From: Phoronis australis
Taxonomy: Eukaryota; Phoronida; Phoronidae
Direction: 5' to 3'
DNA length: 64,000 nucleotides
Assembly: GCA_002633005.1 (NCBI GenBank)
Contig: NMRA01000603.1
Location: 41,678 to 105,677, forward strand
Shown: positions 22,101 through 34,599 of the stretch, one piece after another
Layout: every line of letters begins with the position of its first letter
Numbering within the stretch: position 1 is the first letter of the stretch
The notes under the pieces: generated by a model
Seen by the model: only the letters and a program-made list of their open reading frames with translations
Told to the model about the DNA's origin: nothing
Databases searched by the model: none
Made by a program: the position numbers and the translations under genes

Positions 22101-24370
22101 AAACACAAACGCAAAATTTACAGCGGTCCTCTTGTTTTTTTTTCCAGCGCTCTTTTGTTATCAGGCGGTCCACAACGTCGGGAATTCGCCACAAGTTTAT
22201 AAACTATTCCTTTGTCATGGTAGAGTGCAACCTTTAAGTCCATTTGACAATTTAGGGCGTTTTCTTGAAACCATCATCATTGTGTTCGATCCTAGACTAT
22301 GTTTCATCTATATATATGTTCAGTCAATCGTTCCACATACAGTGTATGCTTCGTTAACAACATTGAAGTGAACAGGTCAAATACACAGTTGAGTCACCTT
22401 TATGGCAGTATTGCTTCAGTTCCTAGAGTCCCATGTACAGTAGTCCGTACCCTACATGTCTCTTTTTAGTCTATTTGTTGTGATAACCTGGGTTGTGACC
22501 TACAACCTCTTAAGCTAGGTACTCTGACAGTGGAGATAAAACCAGGAGAAATAGATAGGGAACTTCAGTCCAAAGACAACATCAAAATACCCCCCAACAC
22601 ATTAAATCTCCGTCATTAAGAGAAGAGAAAATAGCTATGCATGTACTCAGGGTACCTATAAATAAATGCTCTTCAATTAAGTTTACTTAATACTAACTGA
22701 GTGCGCAATCGTGTTTTGTTAGTGCCTGTTCTAAGTCACCCAGTGTGTTTGATTAATTTTCTGTAGTTAATGGATTGAAGACAACAAAAAGTAAACATAG
22801 CTGTAAACAACAGTTTTCCTACCAGTACGTGAAACTCAATACTTTCTCAAGGAGATCTTATTACACACAATGAAGAGGATCAGTGATGACAAAAAGTAAT
22901 GCAAAATGAGGTCCACGCTATGATGACTAGAAATGGTGGCAAACCCCCAAAAATTATATCCTCTCTAACTAAGTCTCGATTAACTATAAAATCGTACTTT
23001 TGTTTGATTCTTATAACAACAAATCAAAGCATCCCCTGGCCTTAACAGTGGCAATCCCAGGTGGTCATCTGATTGTTTACTATTCTTTTATTTTACATGT
23101 GTATCCTGTTTCAGGTAACACGCTTAAAATCTGAAAAGCAACATTTCTCTGAAAAAAGCTGAATTCTGAAGTTTCTAAAGAGCTCTCTATAAATAAAAAC
23201 AATTTGGCAATGGGAAAATGTTCATTTCACTAATAACATTATCTGAACAGACTAAACAGAAAGGAAAAGTCAAAATTCCAACAACTAAACACTTTATCAA
23301 CTTATGAATAATGAGAAAAAAATTAATAATTTACAGGCGACATTGAAAAATCTTGCTGTCATAATTGTCTATTTGTTTGGGTTTGCTTTTGGTCTATTGG
23401 TCTGCCTGTCATCGCTCAAAAATCACTCGGACCCTGTGTTGGTGCCAGCCAGGAATGACATGGTTTTCAAATTGGTCTTGTTATCTCTTAGTTTATTAAG
23501 TTGTCTCTTTATTGAATAACTGTTCAATTTGGATTTACTTTTACGTTAGTCCAACAAAAGATTTCAGATGTGTTTCTGTCAGCTTGATTTTTTTCTGTCG
23601 AGTAACTTCTATAGCCCTTCCACCCTGAGTATCCATGTGAGGAACTGCTCATTTCTGTTTGTTGATGACCAAGTAAGTCGCCGAACCAAACTTGGTCGGG
23701 TCACCTACTTGGTCTACGAATTTGACTCATTGCCCATTCGAAGAATCATTGCTTGCAAGCAGCATGATGACCACATGTTGCTTTCTGTGTGTCAGGGCAC
23801 AATTGATTTCAGTTCAACAAAGTGTCGCAGAGCGAAAGCGTGGTCTTAACACATTCTATCTGTTTCAGTTTACATGACGCAAACACTTCAAGTGTACTGC
23901 CGTCTGTGTATGGTGTGTATGTACTCATTCTAGTAACAATATAAGTTACAGTGAACACTCCTGCTGCTCATCACCCTGATCTTTGATTTCGAATTATACA
24001 TTCTGATTGCAGTCACTGTGTAACTCATTTAGCCATCTGTTGTTTTGTTTAAGTTGTTTTTCTACACAAAACATTAAGGACATATACTCAATTCATCAGT
24101 TTACAGACATTTACTGTATTGTTTTACACGGAGTATGGATAAAAATAATATTGTACTTGCTTTCTAGTCAGACTTTGATCAAATTTGAGCAGAAATTGAT
24201 AGCTTAGTGCATTCACCTCACGAAGGCGAACAGATTTTCGTTGAGCTAGACTATTTGCTGTATAATGTTTAAGCAGTTACACCTTAATAAGAAAAGTTTG
24301 TGTTGTTAACTGTGTTTGATTGGAAATATACTTATAACTGCAGCAACATCCAGTGAATAAATACACTGTA
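22100..24370. other. No recognisable gene
   Basis: AT-rich. Open frames at 23568-23849 and 23304-23519 lack recognisable domains. Confidence 0.4.
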
Positions 24371-24377
24371 TACATGT

Positions 24378-24522
24378 AGATTATTGCATGGCGAAGTCGT
24401 TATCCCCCCTTATCTAGAGCCCGAGTGGATTTTGGAGAATTATCGCCGAGGGTGATAATTCTCCAAAATCCACGAGGGCTCTAGATAAGGGGGATAACGG
24501 CTGAGAACATGTAATAATCTAT
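24378..24522. repeat. Foldback palindrome (about 70-bp arms)
   Basis: AGATTATTGCATG, GTTATCCCCCCTTATCTAG and GTGGATTTTGGAGAATTATC are mirrored after a loop of about 5-8 bases by GATAATTCTCCAAAATCCAC, CTAGATAAGGGGGATAAC and CATGTAATAATCT. The inner ~50-bp arms differ by only a few bases. Confidence 0.92.
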
Positions 24523-25023
24523 TTATACCACACACTAAACGAGAAACATTGCAATGAATCGATTTACCTTTTCTGACTCTCCAAGGCTTTGTTACTACTT
24601 TCTATATCAGAGGCTATTTTTGTCAAATAATGCTTTTAGTCAAAACCAATTCAAAACTTAAATATTGTAGAAATAAATTGAATTTATAAATTTAGGTTTA
24701 CCAACTATTATAGCTTAAAACACGTTTTTTTTCACGCTAAGATTCGACCGGGAAATTAACGTCTGCTAAAGTAGGTTACCACTGGTAACAGAATATAATT
24801 CAAAGATACTGACGACACGATACCCGCATTCAAACTAGAGATCTTTGATTTACAAGTAAAAGGACACGAGAGAAAAATTTCACCGAATTAAGATATCATT
24901 TTTAATGACATTATGTGTCTTATTTTTCGTTGCGTATAAGTACAGTGCAATGCGGTTTGTTGAACGTGCGATTATTGCGTCTGCTCATTTAAGTATTCTA
25001 TTTTCACTCTTGATGACGTCAGT

Positions 25024-25100
25024 CACTGCGTGGTGTAGTGGTAAAGTCGGCGACCAGCAATAATAGGTTCCCGGGTTCGACCCCGTCCTCGGTTTCCCGC
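25024..25100 (+). repeat. tRNA-derived SINE head (Pol III A and B boxes)
   Basis: A box TGGTGTAGTGG (25031-25041) and B box GGTTCGACCCC (25074-25084), 43 bases apart. The acceptor and T stems do not pair, so it is not a working tRNA gene. Confidence 0.6.
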
Positions 25101-25129
25101 CAAATCGTTATCTCACTAGTGAGATCACT

Positions 25130-27790
25130 TTATGGGTTATTACACGGTTGTATCTGCCATTTGACGCTAATATTGTGGTATAAATGTGCTTATGTAAGAA
25201 AGCAAGTGAAAATTCAAAAATATTTCCAATATTCCTTTGTCATTTTCAGTTGAAAATTGCGTTTACTAAACATCCATTGACTGTGCAAAAATATATAGTC
25301 CGGATACCTATCGTCGTCAGGCAGCCACGCGGGACCTAGCGTTCCAATTTAGTGTGGTTGTCTGCACCTTATGTACTCACCTCCCGCGAGTAACACGCAT
25401 CGAAGAACTGAGACGAAAATCGGTGCATTTAGCGACTGTGTTTTGAAACCACTTAAAAATTTGTAGATTTTACTAATGCACTTTTTGTTCATTTACAGAA
25501 GATATTTTCACAATTAAATTTTCTCCAGACGAAACAAAAAACAACACGGGATTGTTTATGCAATGTATTTATTTGTCCCAGCCACTAACCGACACCTGTT
25601 AGGCCAAAGGAAAAACGCAGCAGACAAATGCAACACGCTGGGTGCTTAACAATGTCGGCTCATGCACTGGTCATCGAAATATTGTCCACTTGTTTTTTAT
25701 TGCGAAACAAAGTACTGAGCTCAACATTTATGTTGAATTTTTTGATTAAAGCATTTTGGATTTGTGTGAAGAAAATTAAAGTACTTGAATTGATAGAGAG
25801 TGGCCAGCAATAAAGTAAAACATTGATTTTATGTCATTATATTGCATTGTTACATACAACTCAGCATGACATAATTAAAACTAAAAGAAGGAATTGAGCA
25901 ATAAAATGCAAATACAACTTGGGTATTTATTTCTTTATTGTTTTATTTATTGTTTTATTTATGATAGCAGAAGTCTGTTAAAGGTCACAAAAATCAAACA
26001 ATATTTTATTGGGCAATTTATTAGAATAACTGCATCGAGGTTCAATGACCAACTTCCGCCGACCACGTCTCAAAAGGTTACAGTTCTGTTTTGGCTGACA
26101 AGGTGTTAACAGAGAATGAAGAAAAACTGAAAAGAAAAAGAAAGACAGCAGAGATAATTGGTATTAAGAACAGCAGCAGCAAAAAGTCAAATAAAGAGGA
26201 CACAAATACAAAATAAGTAATGTAATGTCTATCTGAAATAAAACAATCGCGATTTATTTTCCCGAACTGAAATTCCAAATCGATTTTAATCGACATCAAA
26301 CCAGAATAACAGTTTGGGGTTGATCTACAATTCTTGTAAACCACGTTCCACTATTTTCTTTGCCTTTTTGCGTGGTTTTCTGTTCTTTCAAAAGGCGGCA
26401 GCATATGACGACCATAGGAGTATTTATAAAATGGCTGCCGAAAAGCAATGCACTGTTGAAGCAACTCGGTATCAATAAAAGAAAACTTCTGAATCAGCGA
26501 ATAATATATGTGTGTGAGAGTTAAATCAAATCTTATTCAAAGCATGACTTTGAAGTGAAATAACTGGGTGAGTACGACAACAAGCCGGTTTTATGCTTTA
26601 GCGGACTACTATTGGGTTACCGAGTATATATGTACATCCAACAGTGTGTGTACATCGTTCTACATCAATTTGTCACGTTCTGTTCTACACCACTATACTT
26701 CTAATTAGATACGTGAAATACAACTACCGTTCTTCTGCATCCATGTTATTTTTATCATTGTTTGCAATAACCTCTGATAAATGTTAAAGTTTTACAATTC
26801 AGTTCCTGAAACTTTAGTTCAAACTGTGTCTCATTAGTTGCTCGCCTCTATTTCTTGTATAAACAAGTTTTTAAGAAACGGAGGCTGTTTATTTTGTACA
26901 AGCTTAGTTGTTAGAACTACACGCGGTATTTGATTTTACTGTCATTTTCTGGACTTTCCCGAGTCCTAATTTAATCTGCAGGTTTTGAAATTTTTCCATT
27001 GACGTTGTGCAATGCTTTGTTTAACATTTGTATAAATAACAAATGAATGCTATTCTGAGTATGTGTTATAACTGGTTTTTCGTGTTTTCAATTGTCTCAT
27101 TGGTTTATGTACATAATCCTCGGTTTTCGCATTTACCAAAGAAAGCGTGGTTATAAACTGTCTGTTTGGTTGTTATCCCCTAAATTGTTTATTAAACTGA
27201 TGCAGCTGGTCAAAAGTAGTTCCATTCATTCATGTGTGGTTTTGGAGTAAGGGTCTGTTGTGTCCGTCAGCAGTTAGCCTGGTGCTTATTGTAGTTAGAT
27301 ATCGTTTATGATAAGGGTCTGAAAATTTTTAGACCAGGCGAACAATCGTCTTGGAACGGTAATTTGTCTTCTTTAGAAATCAAACATGAAACAAAAACCA
27401 TGACGGTTTTTGAAGGGAGCTTCAACAAGATGAAAGCAAATACAATTTAATATTGATTAAAACACATGTGTTCATTCTTTACGTAAGTGGATGTTAGTTT
27501 ATTATTGTGCCCATTTTCAATCACACAGTTTTTGTTGCACGTCATTTTTATAATGTTTGATACGAAATCTTCGATACAATGAATATACATAACCGAGAAA
27601 GCGCCAAAACGCATTATTTCTGGGTTAAAAAAGTACAAAGAAATCTATATACAATTATTTTACACAAATACATAAAAAAGAAATCTGTATGAAATTATTT
27701 TACACAAATACATAAATTAAAAAAACTGTTGTTAAGATTACAATGGCATATGATTAGGAAAGTAAATAAATCATTTTCATACACAATTCT
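25130..27790. other. No recognisable gene
   Basis: AT-rich. A GC-richer patch is at 25300-25440. Short frames only. Confidence 0.4.
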
Positions 27791-27956
27791 ATCCATTCAT
27801 TCAAAAAGATTTAATATCATACATGTCAAGAAATTCTGATACGATATCGAATAAAACCGTATTTTCATTTGGGTTGAGTTCTTCACTTCCATATAGAAAA
27901 TTTTAATTTTGTTGTACACTTTCGGGATTTCAAAACATTTTTTATAAATACTGGGT

Positions 27957-28438
27957 TTATTGTTCCAATAGCTGGAAAAGCTGTACCCTCTGCTCCTTGC
28001 ATACCTCACAAGAAAAGAAAGCAAGACCATTTGTCTGTGCGTCTCCACAGCAACACAGAGGCGAAATATTATTAAAATCATGTCTAAATTTCTCGTTGTT
28101 TAGGAATAGACCGCATCTTGATCTTTAAAGGATTATTTCGTGGTTGCGAGGAAGTTGGAACGATGTCAATGGGACTGGCAACTCTTGAGTAGTAGTATGC
28201 ATTTTAAAGTTATTTTTAGAGTAACGATTGACGTGCTTTCTTTTATTTTGGATGGTAAGGAATTCCAGTTGTCAATACAAGTTAATATGGTAGATTTCCT
28301 GAAGGCTTGGTTGAGGGAAGATGGAACAGTGTGCATATTACTTTGCCGCAGTCCTGGACTCGCGTTAGGTCTTTTGTAGGAGTCAAAGAGGATTTTGTTT
28401 GAGTAATTGTTTAAGTTGGTTAAGACTTTGAACGTCAT
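27957..28438 (-). pseudogene. LINE ORF2 C-terminal fragment
   Basis: The upper frame (28438-28166) contains VPSSLNQAFRKSTILTCIDN and then WNSLPSKIKES. After a frame change and stop, the lower frame reads FRHDFNNISPLCCCGDAQTN, SCEVCKEQRVQLFQLL and TAA. The W-N-x-LP-x-x-I motif followed by a C-x-CG...C zinc knuckle is typical of the C-terminus of non-LTR retrotransposons. The His normally in the knuckle is lost. Confidence 0.8.
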
Positions 28439-28499
28439 TAAGGTATGAATTTATCAGGGCTTACCTGGTCTGGACTCCGCCGCTAAATTATGTTGACTG

Positions 28500-28990
28500 A
28501 TTGCTCTGCTTTTTATTTTTTCTCTTTGAATTGATTTAGTAAATCAACTAACTCTCAGTAGATTCTTAGTATTTAGTTACAAACCTGACATGTCATTGAA
28601 ATGTAGTGTACGTACCCCTGTGTGGTGTACGTACCCCCATGTGAATAAATACCATGAAACAAAAAAGACACGATAAATATGCAACATTTGTCACAGACAG
28701 TTTCCTCTATTCAAAATGCTAGGTTAAAAGGGTGTTAATTACAAATACATTTGTTTTGAGTGAAATATTAGCATTTGTGTAGTGTACGTACCCCTATATT
28801 TTAACATGTGCCTGTTTTCAAAGAATGACAGACAGAAATGCACATGACTGCATGCTGTACTTTTTATTTGTTCTCTTTGAATATTGGTACATGTAAATGA
28901 ACTAACTCTCAGTAGATTTTAATAATTTTTATGAACCTGAAATGTCATTGAAATGTGGCGTCCGTTCCCCTGTGTAGTGTGCGTACCTTC
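28500..28990 (+). repeat. Tandem repeat, unit about 355 bp
   Basis: 28500-28640 and 28855-28990 share GAACTAACTCTCAGTAGATT-type words, ATGTCATTGAAATGT and CCCCTGTGT(G/A)GTGT. Each unit ends in TGTACGTACC boxes. Confidence 0.75.
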
Positions 28991-29707
28991 AACTTCTGTT
29001 CTATAAGGTATGGCCCACAAGAATTTTACATACTGCTGTTCTCATGAACAATACTGACATTTCCAAACTGAATACAGTCTGACAAAAAAAACTATGTACA
29101 CTGTACATTATAAAATTTGTGGACAATAAAATGCTGCACAGGACTTGACTAGTACAGAAAATCCTAGAAGACATTTCATGTGACAACTGATGTTGCAGAG
29201 GCAGGTTCTCTATCTCTCAAGACAACTCCAACTTGCAACAAACCAACAAGTAGAGGCAGCACAAAACTCGAGACCATCCCATACATTTGTAACTTAGTCT
29301 AAATTTGACGTCGATTGACTGTGCGTAGTGTACGTACCCCCCAACCAGTACCATTTTTTACTGTTTACAAGTGGAACACTGGGCCTAGCATTTCTTTAGC
29401 TATTTTGACCAACTGGTGAATGTATTGAAAACTAGGCAAATAGCACAATAAAGATTTTGAAAAAGTAGTTACTTGTCATTTTATTTTTGTAAGAATCATA
29501 TTGCAAGAGAAGGAAGTTATTATACTGTGTTAAGATATGCAATGTATCATCATCTATAACAGCTTGATCAGCGCGGTAATAACTTTTCTTATTTTAGTAT
29601 GTGATACTTCTTTAATTTAATCAAAAACTTAATAAATTAACAGTTACCTTATGAATTTTTGCATGGTAGAAGTGGGTTGTGACCACAAGTTATAGTGTAC
29701 GTACCCT
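28604..29707 (+). repeat. Array of GTGTACGTACCC boxes
   Basis: Perfect GTGTACGTACCC at 28606, 28625, 28782, 29328 and 29695, plus a degenerate copy near 28977. Most are preceded by TA. The central GTACGTAC is self-complementary. The two outer copies (29328, 29695) fall outside the 355-bp repeat. Confidence 0.8.
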
Positions 29708-30269
29708 TTTATACAACTGTGATGCATTAGACCATAAAATTTTATTCGGTGGTTCTTGTGCAAAAATATTTTAGATTGCAAACCTGGAATGATGGTACTT
29801 TAAAATAATCTAGCTTTTACAGTTACATGACAACCTTCATTTTTCACCAAAAGTGGCCACCGAATATGGACCTTGATTGTGATTTGGCCGATACTAGTAC
29901 AACTGTACATAATAACAGTAATCACAAGAGCAATAATCAATAAGAAATGACATAGCTCGAGACCGGGTAAAATTAGGTACTGCACAAACAGGTAAAAGCA
30001 TTTTATAATCCCTTGAAAATATACATTAAAAAATAATAGCCTCCGAGCCATAGCATGTGTGACACTTCATCAGTTGTGAAGACAAGTGGCGTGAAAGGCT
30101 TACTTACATGTATTGCAGCCTCTTCAGAATTGCGAAGGGGAGGGACGAGAGAAAATGAAAAGGATAGAGGAAATCGGAATGGTTAAAAGGCGGGGCTTCT
30201 TATGTGATTCATGTCTTCACGAAGAGCACCGACATAAATGCAGATACATGTACGCTTGTGTCATTGGTG

Positions 30270-31150
30270 ATAACTTACAGGCCCGTAGGCCCCTACTCAG
30301 CATTGCGCAGGGATTGGTTCAAATTTCTGTAATGGTGAATCTTTGATACTTTGCAAACGTTGACGCTGAAAAGTTTTCAGTAAGACCCTGGACGCAGCTT
30401 ATTATTATGGATGGGAAATCTGTATACCAATGTTGACTCTCAACTATCTTCCTGAGATGAGACAGAATTCGTAATGCCAGAAATGAGGATTCCCTGACGA
30501 TTGCTCGCGAAGAACAGGCCTCAAATTTGGATGTAATGTGGAAACAGAACGTTACTTTCTGCCAAATGTTAAAATCACGCTTTCGTAGATGAGTGGTTAC
30601 ACCTCATTACGTATATTTAATCTGAGAATGATTTGAAATTTTTAATTATCTGGTTGGATTTTTGTGTAAATGTTAACTACTCCGAAGTTCACTATTTCAA
30701 AGGTTCACATTTGGACATTTTGGAGTCAGGTGTAATTTTCAACCTTAGCAAGCAAAAATAAAAGATACTTCGGTTAATAGATTCACTTGGTTCAAGTTGG
30801 TTGACCTATATCGAAAGCTACGATATTGTACTAAAACACGTTGTTTGGATTTCATGCGATATGAAAACATGAGTACCCGGTACGTACGTAATTTCATTTT
30901 TAAAAATATGAATTCGGACTATATTGCTGAATTATCAACCACGATACTTTCATCAAATACATGTCTAGATTACATAATTTCAGAACGCAACTAAAAAGTT
31001 TAGGGCCGCAGCGCCTGAACATCACCCAGTGCGTAACCACGCGCACGGACGGGTCGAAACTAAATATAGTTAGTACATGTACATGTAGGCTAGCCTGTCC
31101 CTTCCAGTCTTTACGAAGTCAGAGAGTCCCATTCAGTTTTCTTAAAATAT
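30270..31150 (+). repeat. Large diverged duplication, copy 1
   Basis: Matches 31760-32560 through CTTTGATACTTTGCAAACGT, TTTTCAGTAAGACC, CTGAGATGAGAC, CCAGAAATGAGG, ATTTCAGAACGCAACT-like and AAAGTTTAGGGCCGC. Confidence 0.75.
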
Positions 31151-31759
31151 ACCGCCGTTGATCGCCACAGCCCCGACCCATGCCCTAGATGTTGTCCCTA
31201 ATTAAGAATTGCACGAACCACCACACTATATTGTTCGTACTTGTGCTCCAATGCTTGTGTGTATCACTTTGTGTTCGTGTGTACAGCTATGTTTTTTGTG
31301 GTTCGTGCCCATGATTCTTGTTAACTACTGGACAGAAGCTACTATCAATGCAGCTTACTGACACCGTATCAATAGAAAAATCTCACAATACCTATCATAT
31401 CAGCAGACGCTTATAACCAAGGCGGCACTCAACACTGAAATGCATATCACAATAAATGCTAACTGACATTAAACTTTCTACAAAACACGTTGGTTGCATA
31501 CACCAGGTGTAAAACAAAACGCTATACAATAATAGCAAACTAACCTGAGACAGACGGACCATGGTGAATATTGAAGTAGGCCTGTAATGGAATACTTGTG
31601 TAACTATTGCTCTTAGGCACTGAATAAATGCACCTCAGCCGGGGTGCATCCTTAACTGTGGAGCAATGGCCTTCAAATCACCCAGACCGATATCCAATTT
31701 GTTCTCATTACAACCTTATGAGTGGGAGGAATGATCTAACTACATAATAAGCACATCAG

Positions 31760-32560
31760 GCCCGAAGCCAGCATTACGTGGGGGTGGTTCGAATTTCTAG
31801 AACGGCGGGCCTTTGATATTTTGCAAACGTCAACACTAGAGGTTTCAGTAAGGCTCTAGACGCAGATTAATTATGGGTGAAGCTGTATATGCAACCATGA
31901 CTCTCAGCTCTATGTTCCTGAGATGAGACGACATTCGTAAAACCAGAAATGAGGGTTGCTCACAAAGAACAGGACACAAATTCGGATGTAATGTGGTCCA
32001 AAGAGAAAACGTCCTGACGTTACCTCCTGTCAAACTCTCAAATCAGGCGTGCTTCAATGACTGATTACACTTTATTATATACTGGGACGGAAATATTTAG
32101 TAGGAAATTTTCTTGACGAAATTTCTTATCTAGTTCACGGTAGTTTTTCGTGTTACTTAAGTTGCTTGCCTCGCTGGAAATGGGAACAATCCACTGTTTG
32201 CAAGGTTCACTATTCCGAAGGTTTACTACTTCGAAAGTTCATTACTCGGAGAGTTTGGCACTACTCCAAAAATATCTGAAATTTTTGGGGGGCGTACCTA
32301 TATCGAAAAAAGCAACGCCCGCACATCTTACGAATATGGAAAATCAGTACGTACTAATTTGCTTTTCAAAAGAGTATGAAATAGAGATATTAATGAATTT
32401 CCAACCACTATGCATTCTTCAAATCCATGTCGAGATCTCATCATTTCAAAGAACAACTGAAAAGTTTAGGGCCGCTGCGTCTATGCCTCACCCATCGGAA
32501 CCATGCGCACAGCGGGGTCGAAACTAAATGTTGTTAGTACGTTGGCTGCCCTGTCCATGC
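31760..32560 (+). repeat. Large diverged duplication, copy 2
   Basis: Second copy of 30270-31150 (CTTTGATATTTTGCAAACGT, CTGAGATGAGACGAC, AAAAGTTTAGGGCCGC). It runs directly into a family X repeat. Confidence 0.75.
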
Positions 32561-32830
32561 CAGTCATGCGCGCCCAGGGTGGGGGAAGCTCGCCATGACC
32601 CCCCTCCTCCATTTGGCCACGTGGGCAAAAAAGTCGCCTCAGAGAAACAATAAGTCCGAGGAAACGAGACAAAAGTCCACAGAAACCACAGACATACCGT
32701 CGCGAATGCACAATTCATAGGTCTGAACCTTGTACGCCCTTTTTTTAGTCCTCGTCTTTTTCCAGTAAAATGTCCACATTCCACGAAATTCGAACCCCCA
32801 TGTATTTCTAGGCTGGGTGCGCGCATGCTC
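32560..32830 (+). repeat. Dispersed repeat family X, copy 2
   Basis: Same order of words as 3540-3800: GGGCAAAAAAGTCGCC, GACAAAAGTCCACAG, AATGCACAATTCATAGG, TTTTTTTAGTCC and CTAGGCTGGGTGCGCG. Frames on the minus strand here are artefacts of the repeat. Confidence 0.75.
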
Positions 32831-33723
32831 TTGCATACTCTTTAAACGGTTACTAAATGGACACAAATACAATATTTCATTCATGTCAGTTTCAACATAA
32901 TAGCATACAGTCCGAGAAATGAACTGCGGAATTTTGTACTCAGGAATTGTGGACATTCGAAGAAGTCTGAACTTTCGAAGTTAGCCAAACCTCGGAGTAG
33001 GGTTAGTGAATCTTCGGAATAGTGGCATGTAGCCTTGGAAATCTTTTCCATCAAGTTTGTTGCTCGTATCATATGAAATCTGCGAGGTTGTGCACAATTG
33101 ACGCTGAATGACAACAGAACACTTTATTCATTGACCAAAGTCTTCATTTGCTGTACACATGCTTTTCCCTAACAAGTGAACTCGCTCATCGAGTTTTACT
33201 CACAGCAAGAAAACACGGTAGTTTAATGTCTGGATTTTGAGCGACCACAAAGACGGTCTGCAGTGAACTTTCCGCCGGCGTATATTGAATTTAAAAGAAT
33301 GGAAACGCTCACATGAGTACACGCTTGCATGTCAATCCACCAATCCACAATCACAGTGGACACTGGATGAACAACATATTTGACGACCACTTTCAATTCG
33401 AAAGTTGAAAGTGCCTTCCCTTTACCGTGCTATGCTAGCACTGAGTACACCAACGTAGCAGATAAGAAAGCTATTTTCTTGGTCGTTTTGAAGGCATTTA
33501 AACCGCATGGGAGCTTCCTCTCAGCTACATACGCATAGCCATTTACTTCTAGGCCCTTTGTTATCCTATGGTGTAGCCACTGCAATGTCGATGAATAACA
33601 TACATGTAAAGTCTCTTGTAACCGTCTGCAAGAGCCAGTCATCTACTCAAACAGTACTCGTTCTTATTTTTGTTTTAGTAAAGCATATTTAGTACGGAAA
33701 CTGGTAGTGAAAAAACCACCCGA

Positions 33724-34023
33724 GTGGCTGAGGCTCTGTATACATGGGCGTGTCTGCGGGTGGACGACTCATTTTGTCCCAAGTTGTCAGTGGTTTACGG
33801 TAGATTTCAAAGCTCCAATAGATGGCATATTACTGAAGTTATCAATTTCGATAACTCTTGTATGCAGTACTCACATTACACTCACCCACGGGTTCAAGAT
33901 AAACGTGAGAGAAATATAACGCGAACTAAAACTTTGGAGACTGTGAAAACTGTGTTGTTTGCGGAGCATCGTAAATTACAGAGCACAATTTATGATATTT
34001 TTGCAAGAAATTCAGGCTTCTAG
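33724..34023 (+). CDS. Unidentified ORF (99 codons)
   Basis: MAEALYTWACLRVDDSFCPK to TAG. Not obviously repetitive. Mixed composition, no domain, membrane segment or splice partner recognised. May be chance. Confidence 0.15.
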   Translation: MAEALYTWACLRVDDSFCPKLSVVYGRFQSSNRWHITEVINFDNSCMQYSHYTHPRVQDKRERNITRTKTLETVKTVLFAEHRKLQSTIYDIFARNSGF

Positions 34024-34441
34024 GGGATACTCTGTGAATTTTCATTAGTTGCACTCGTTTAAAAATGTAAGTGATGTAGTCATGCCAGTGTAATGACCGA
34101 AGTAAAACATGAGTAATTCGTTTTTGTTGTTACAACTAGAAATTGTTTATGGAGGCAACCTTGCATAATGGCAATTAAAAAGAAATGGTTTCCTTCCATT
34201 TACCTCGTGAGTTAACACGACAGTGTGTTATCCTCAGTTATCATAAATTGAACACTTGCCAGGGGGCGATACTTGTGAAACACTATGCCGTTCCTACATT
34301 ATCCAAGATTATATTCGAGTGAAGTGTCTGGCAAAAATCATTGGGGGGCACAAACCATTTCGACTTTGCAAACACTGAAGCCCCCCATCGCCACTACNCA
34401 CCATATTTGTACCGAGTCTCCCACGTCCGCCATAGGGGGTA

Positions 34442-34598
34442 CAGTGGCGGATTTAGGGGTTTCCCAGGAGCCATGGCCCCTGTAAAATTCTCCCTGGTTC
34501 CATTTGGCAATTCTAGGGTGTGAATTTCTGACGGGTAAAACCCTAGCCAATACTCTGCCCTGCCCTGCCCCCAACTCAAAATCATGAATCCGCCTCTG
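34442..34598 (+). repeat. MITE family 1, copy 3
   Basis: CAGTGGCGGATTTAGG to GAATCCGCCTCTG, with the shared interior AAATTCTCCCTGGTTCCATT and TTCTGACGGG. Confidence 0.82.
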
Positions 34599-34599
34599 G

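Noticed and set aside
25024-25100. Functional tRNA gene
   Set aside because: A and B boxes are present but acceptor and T stems do not pair; a SINE head fits better.
32481-33114. Several minus-strand frames of 76-105 codons
   Set aside because: They lie in dispersed repeat family X and its flank; no protein similarity is evident.
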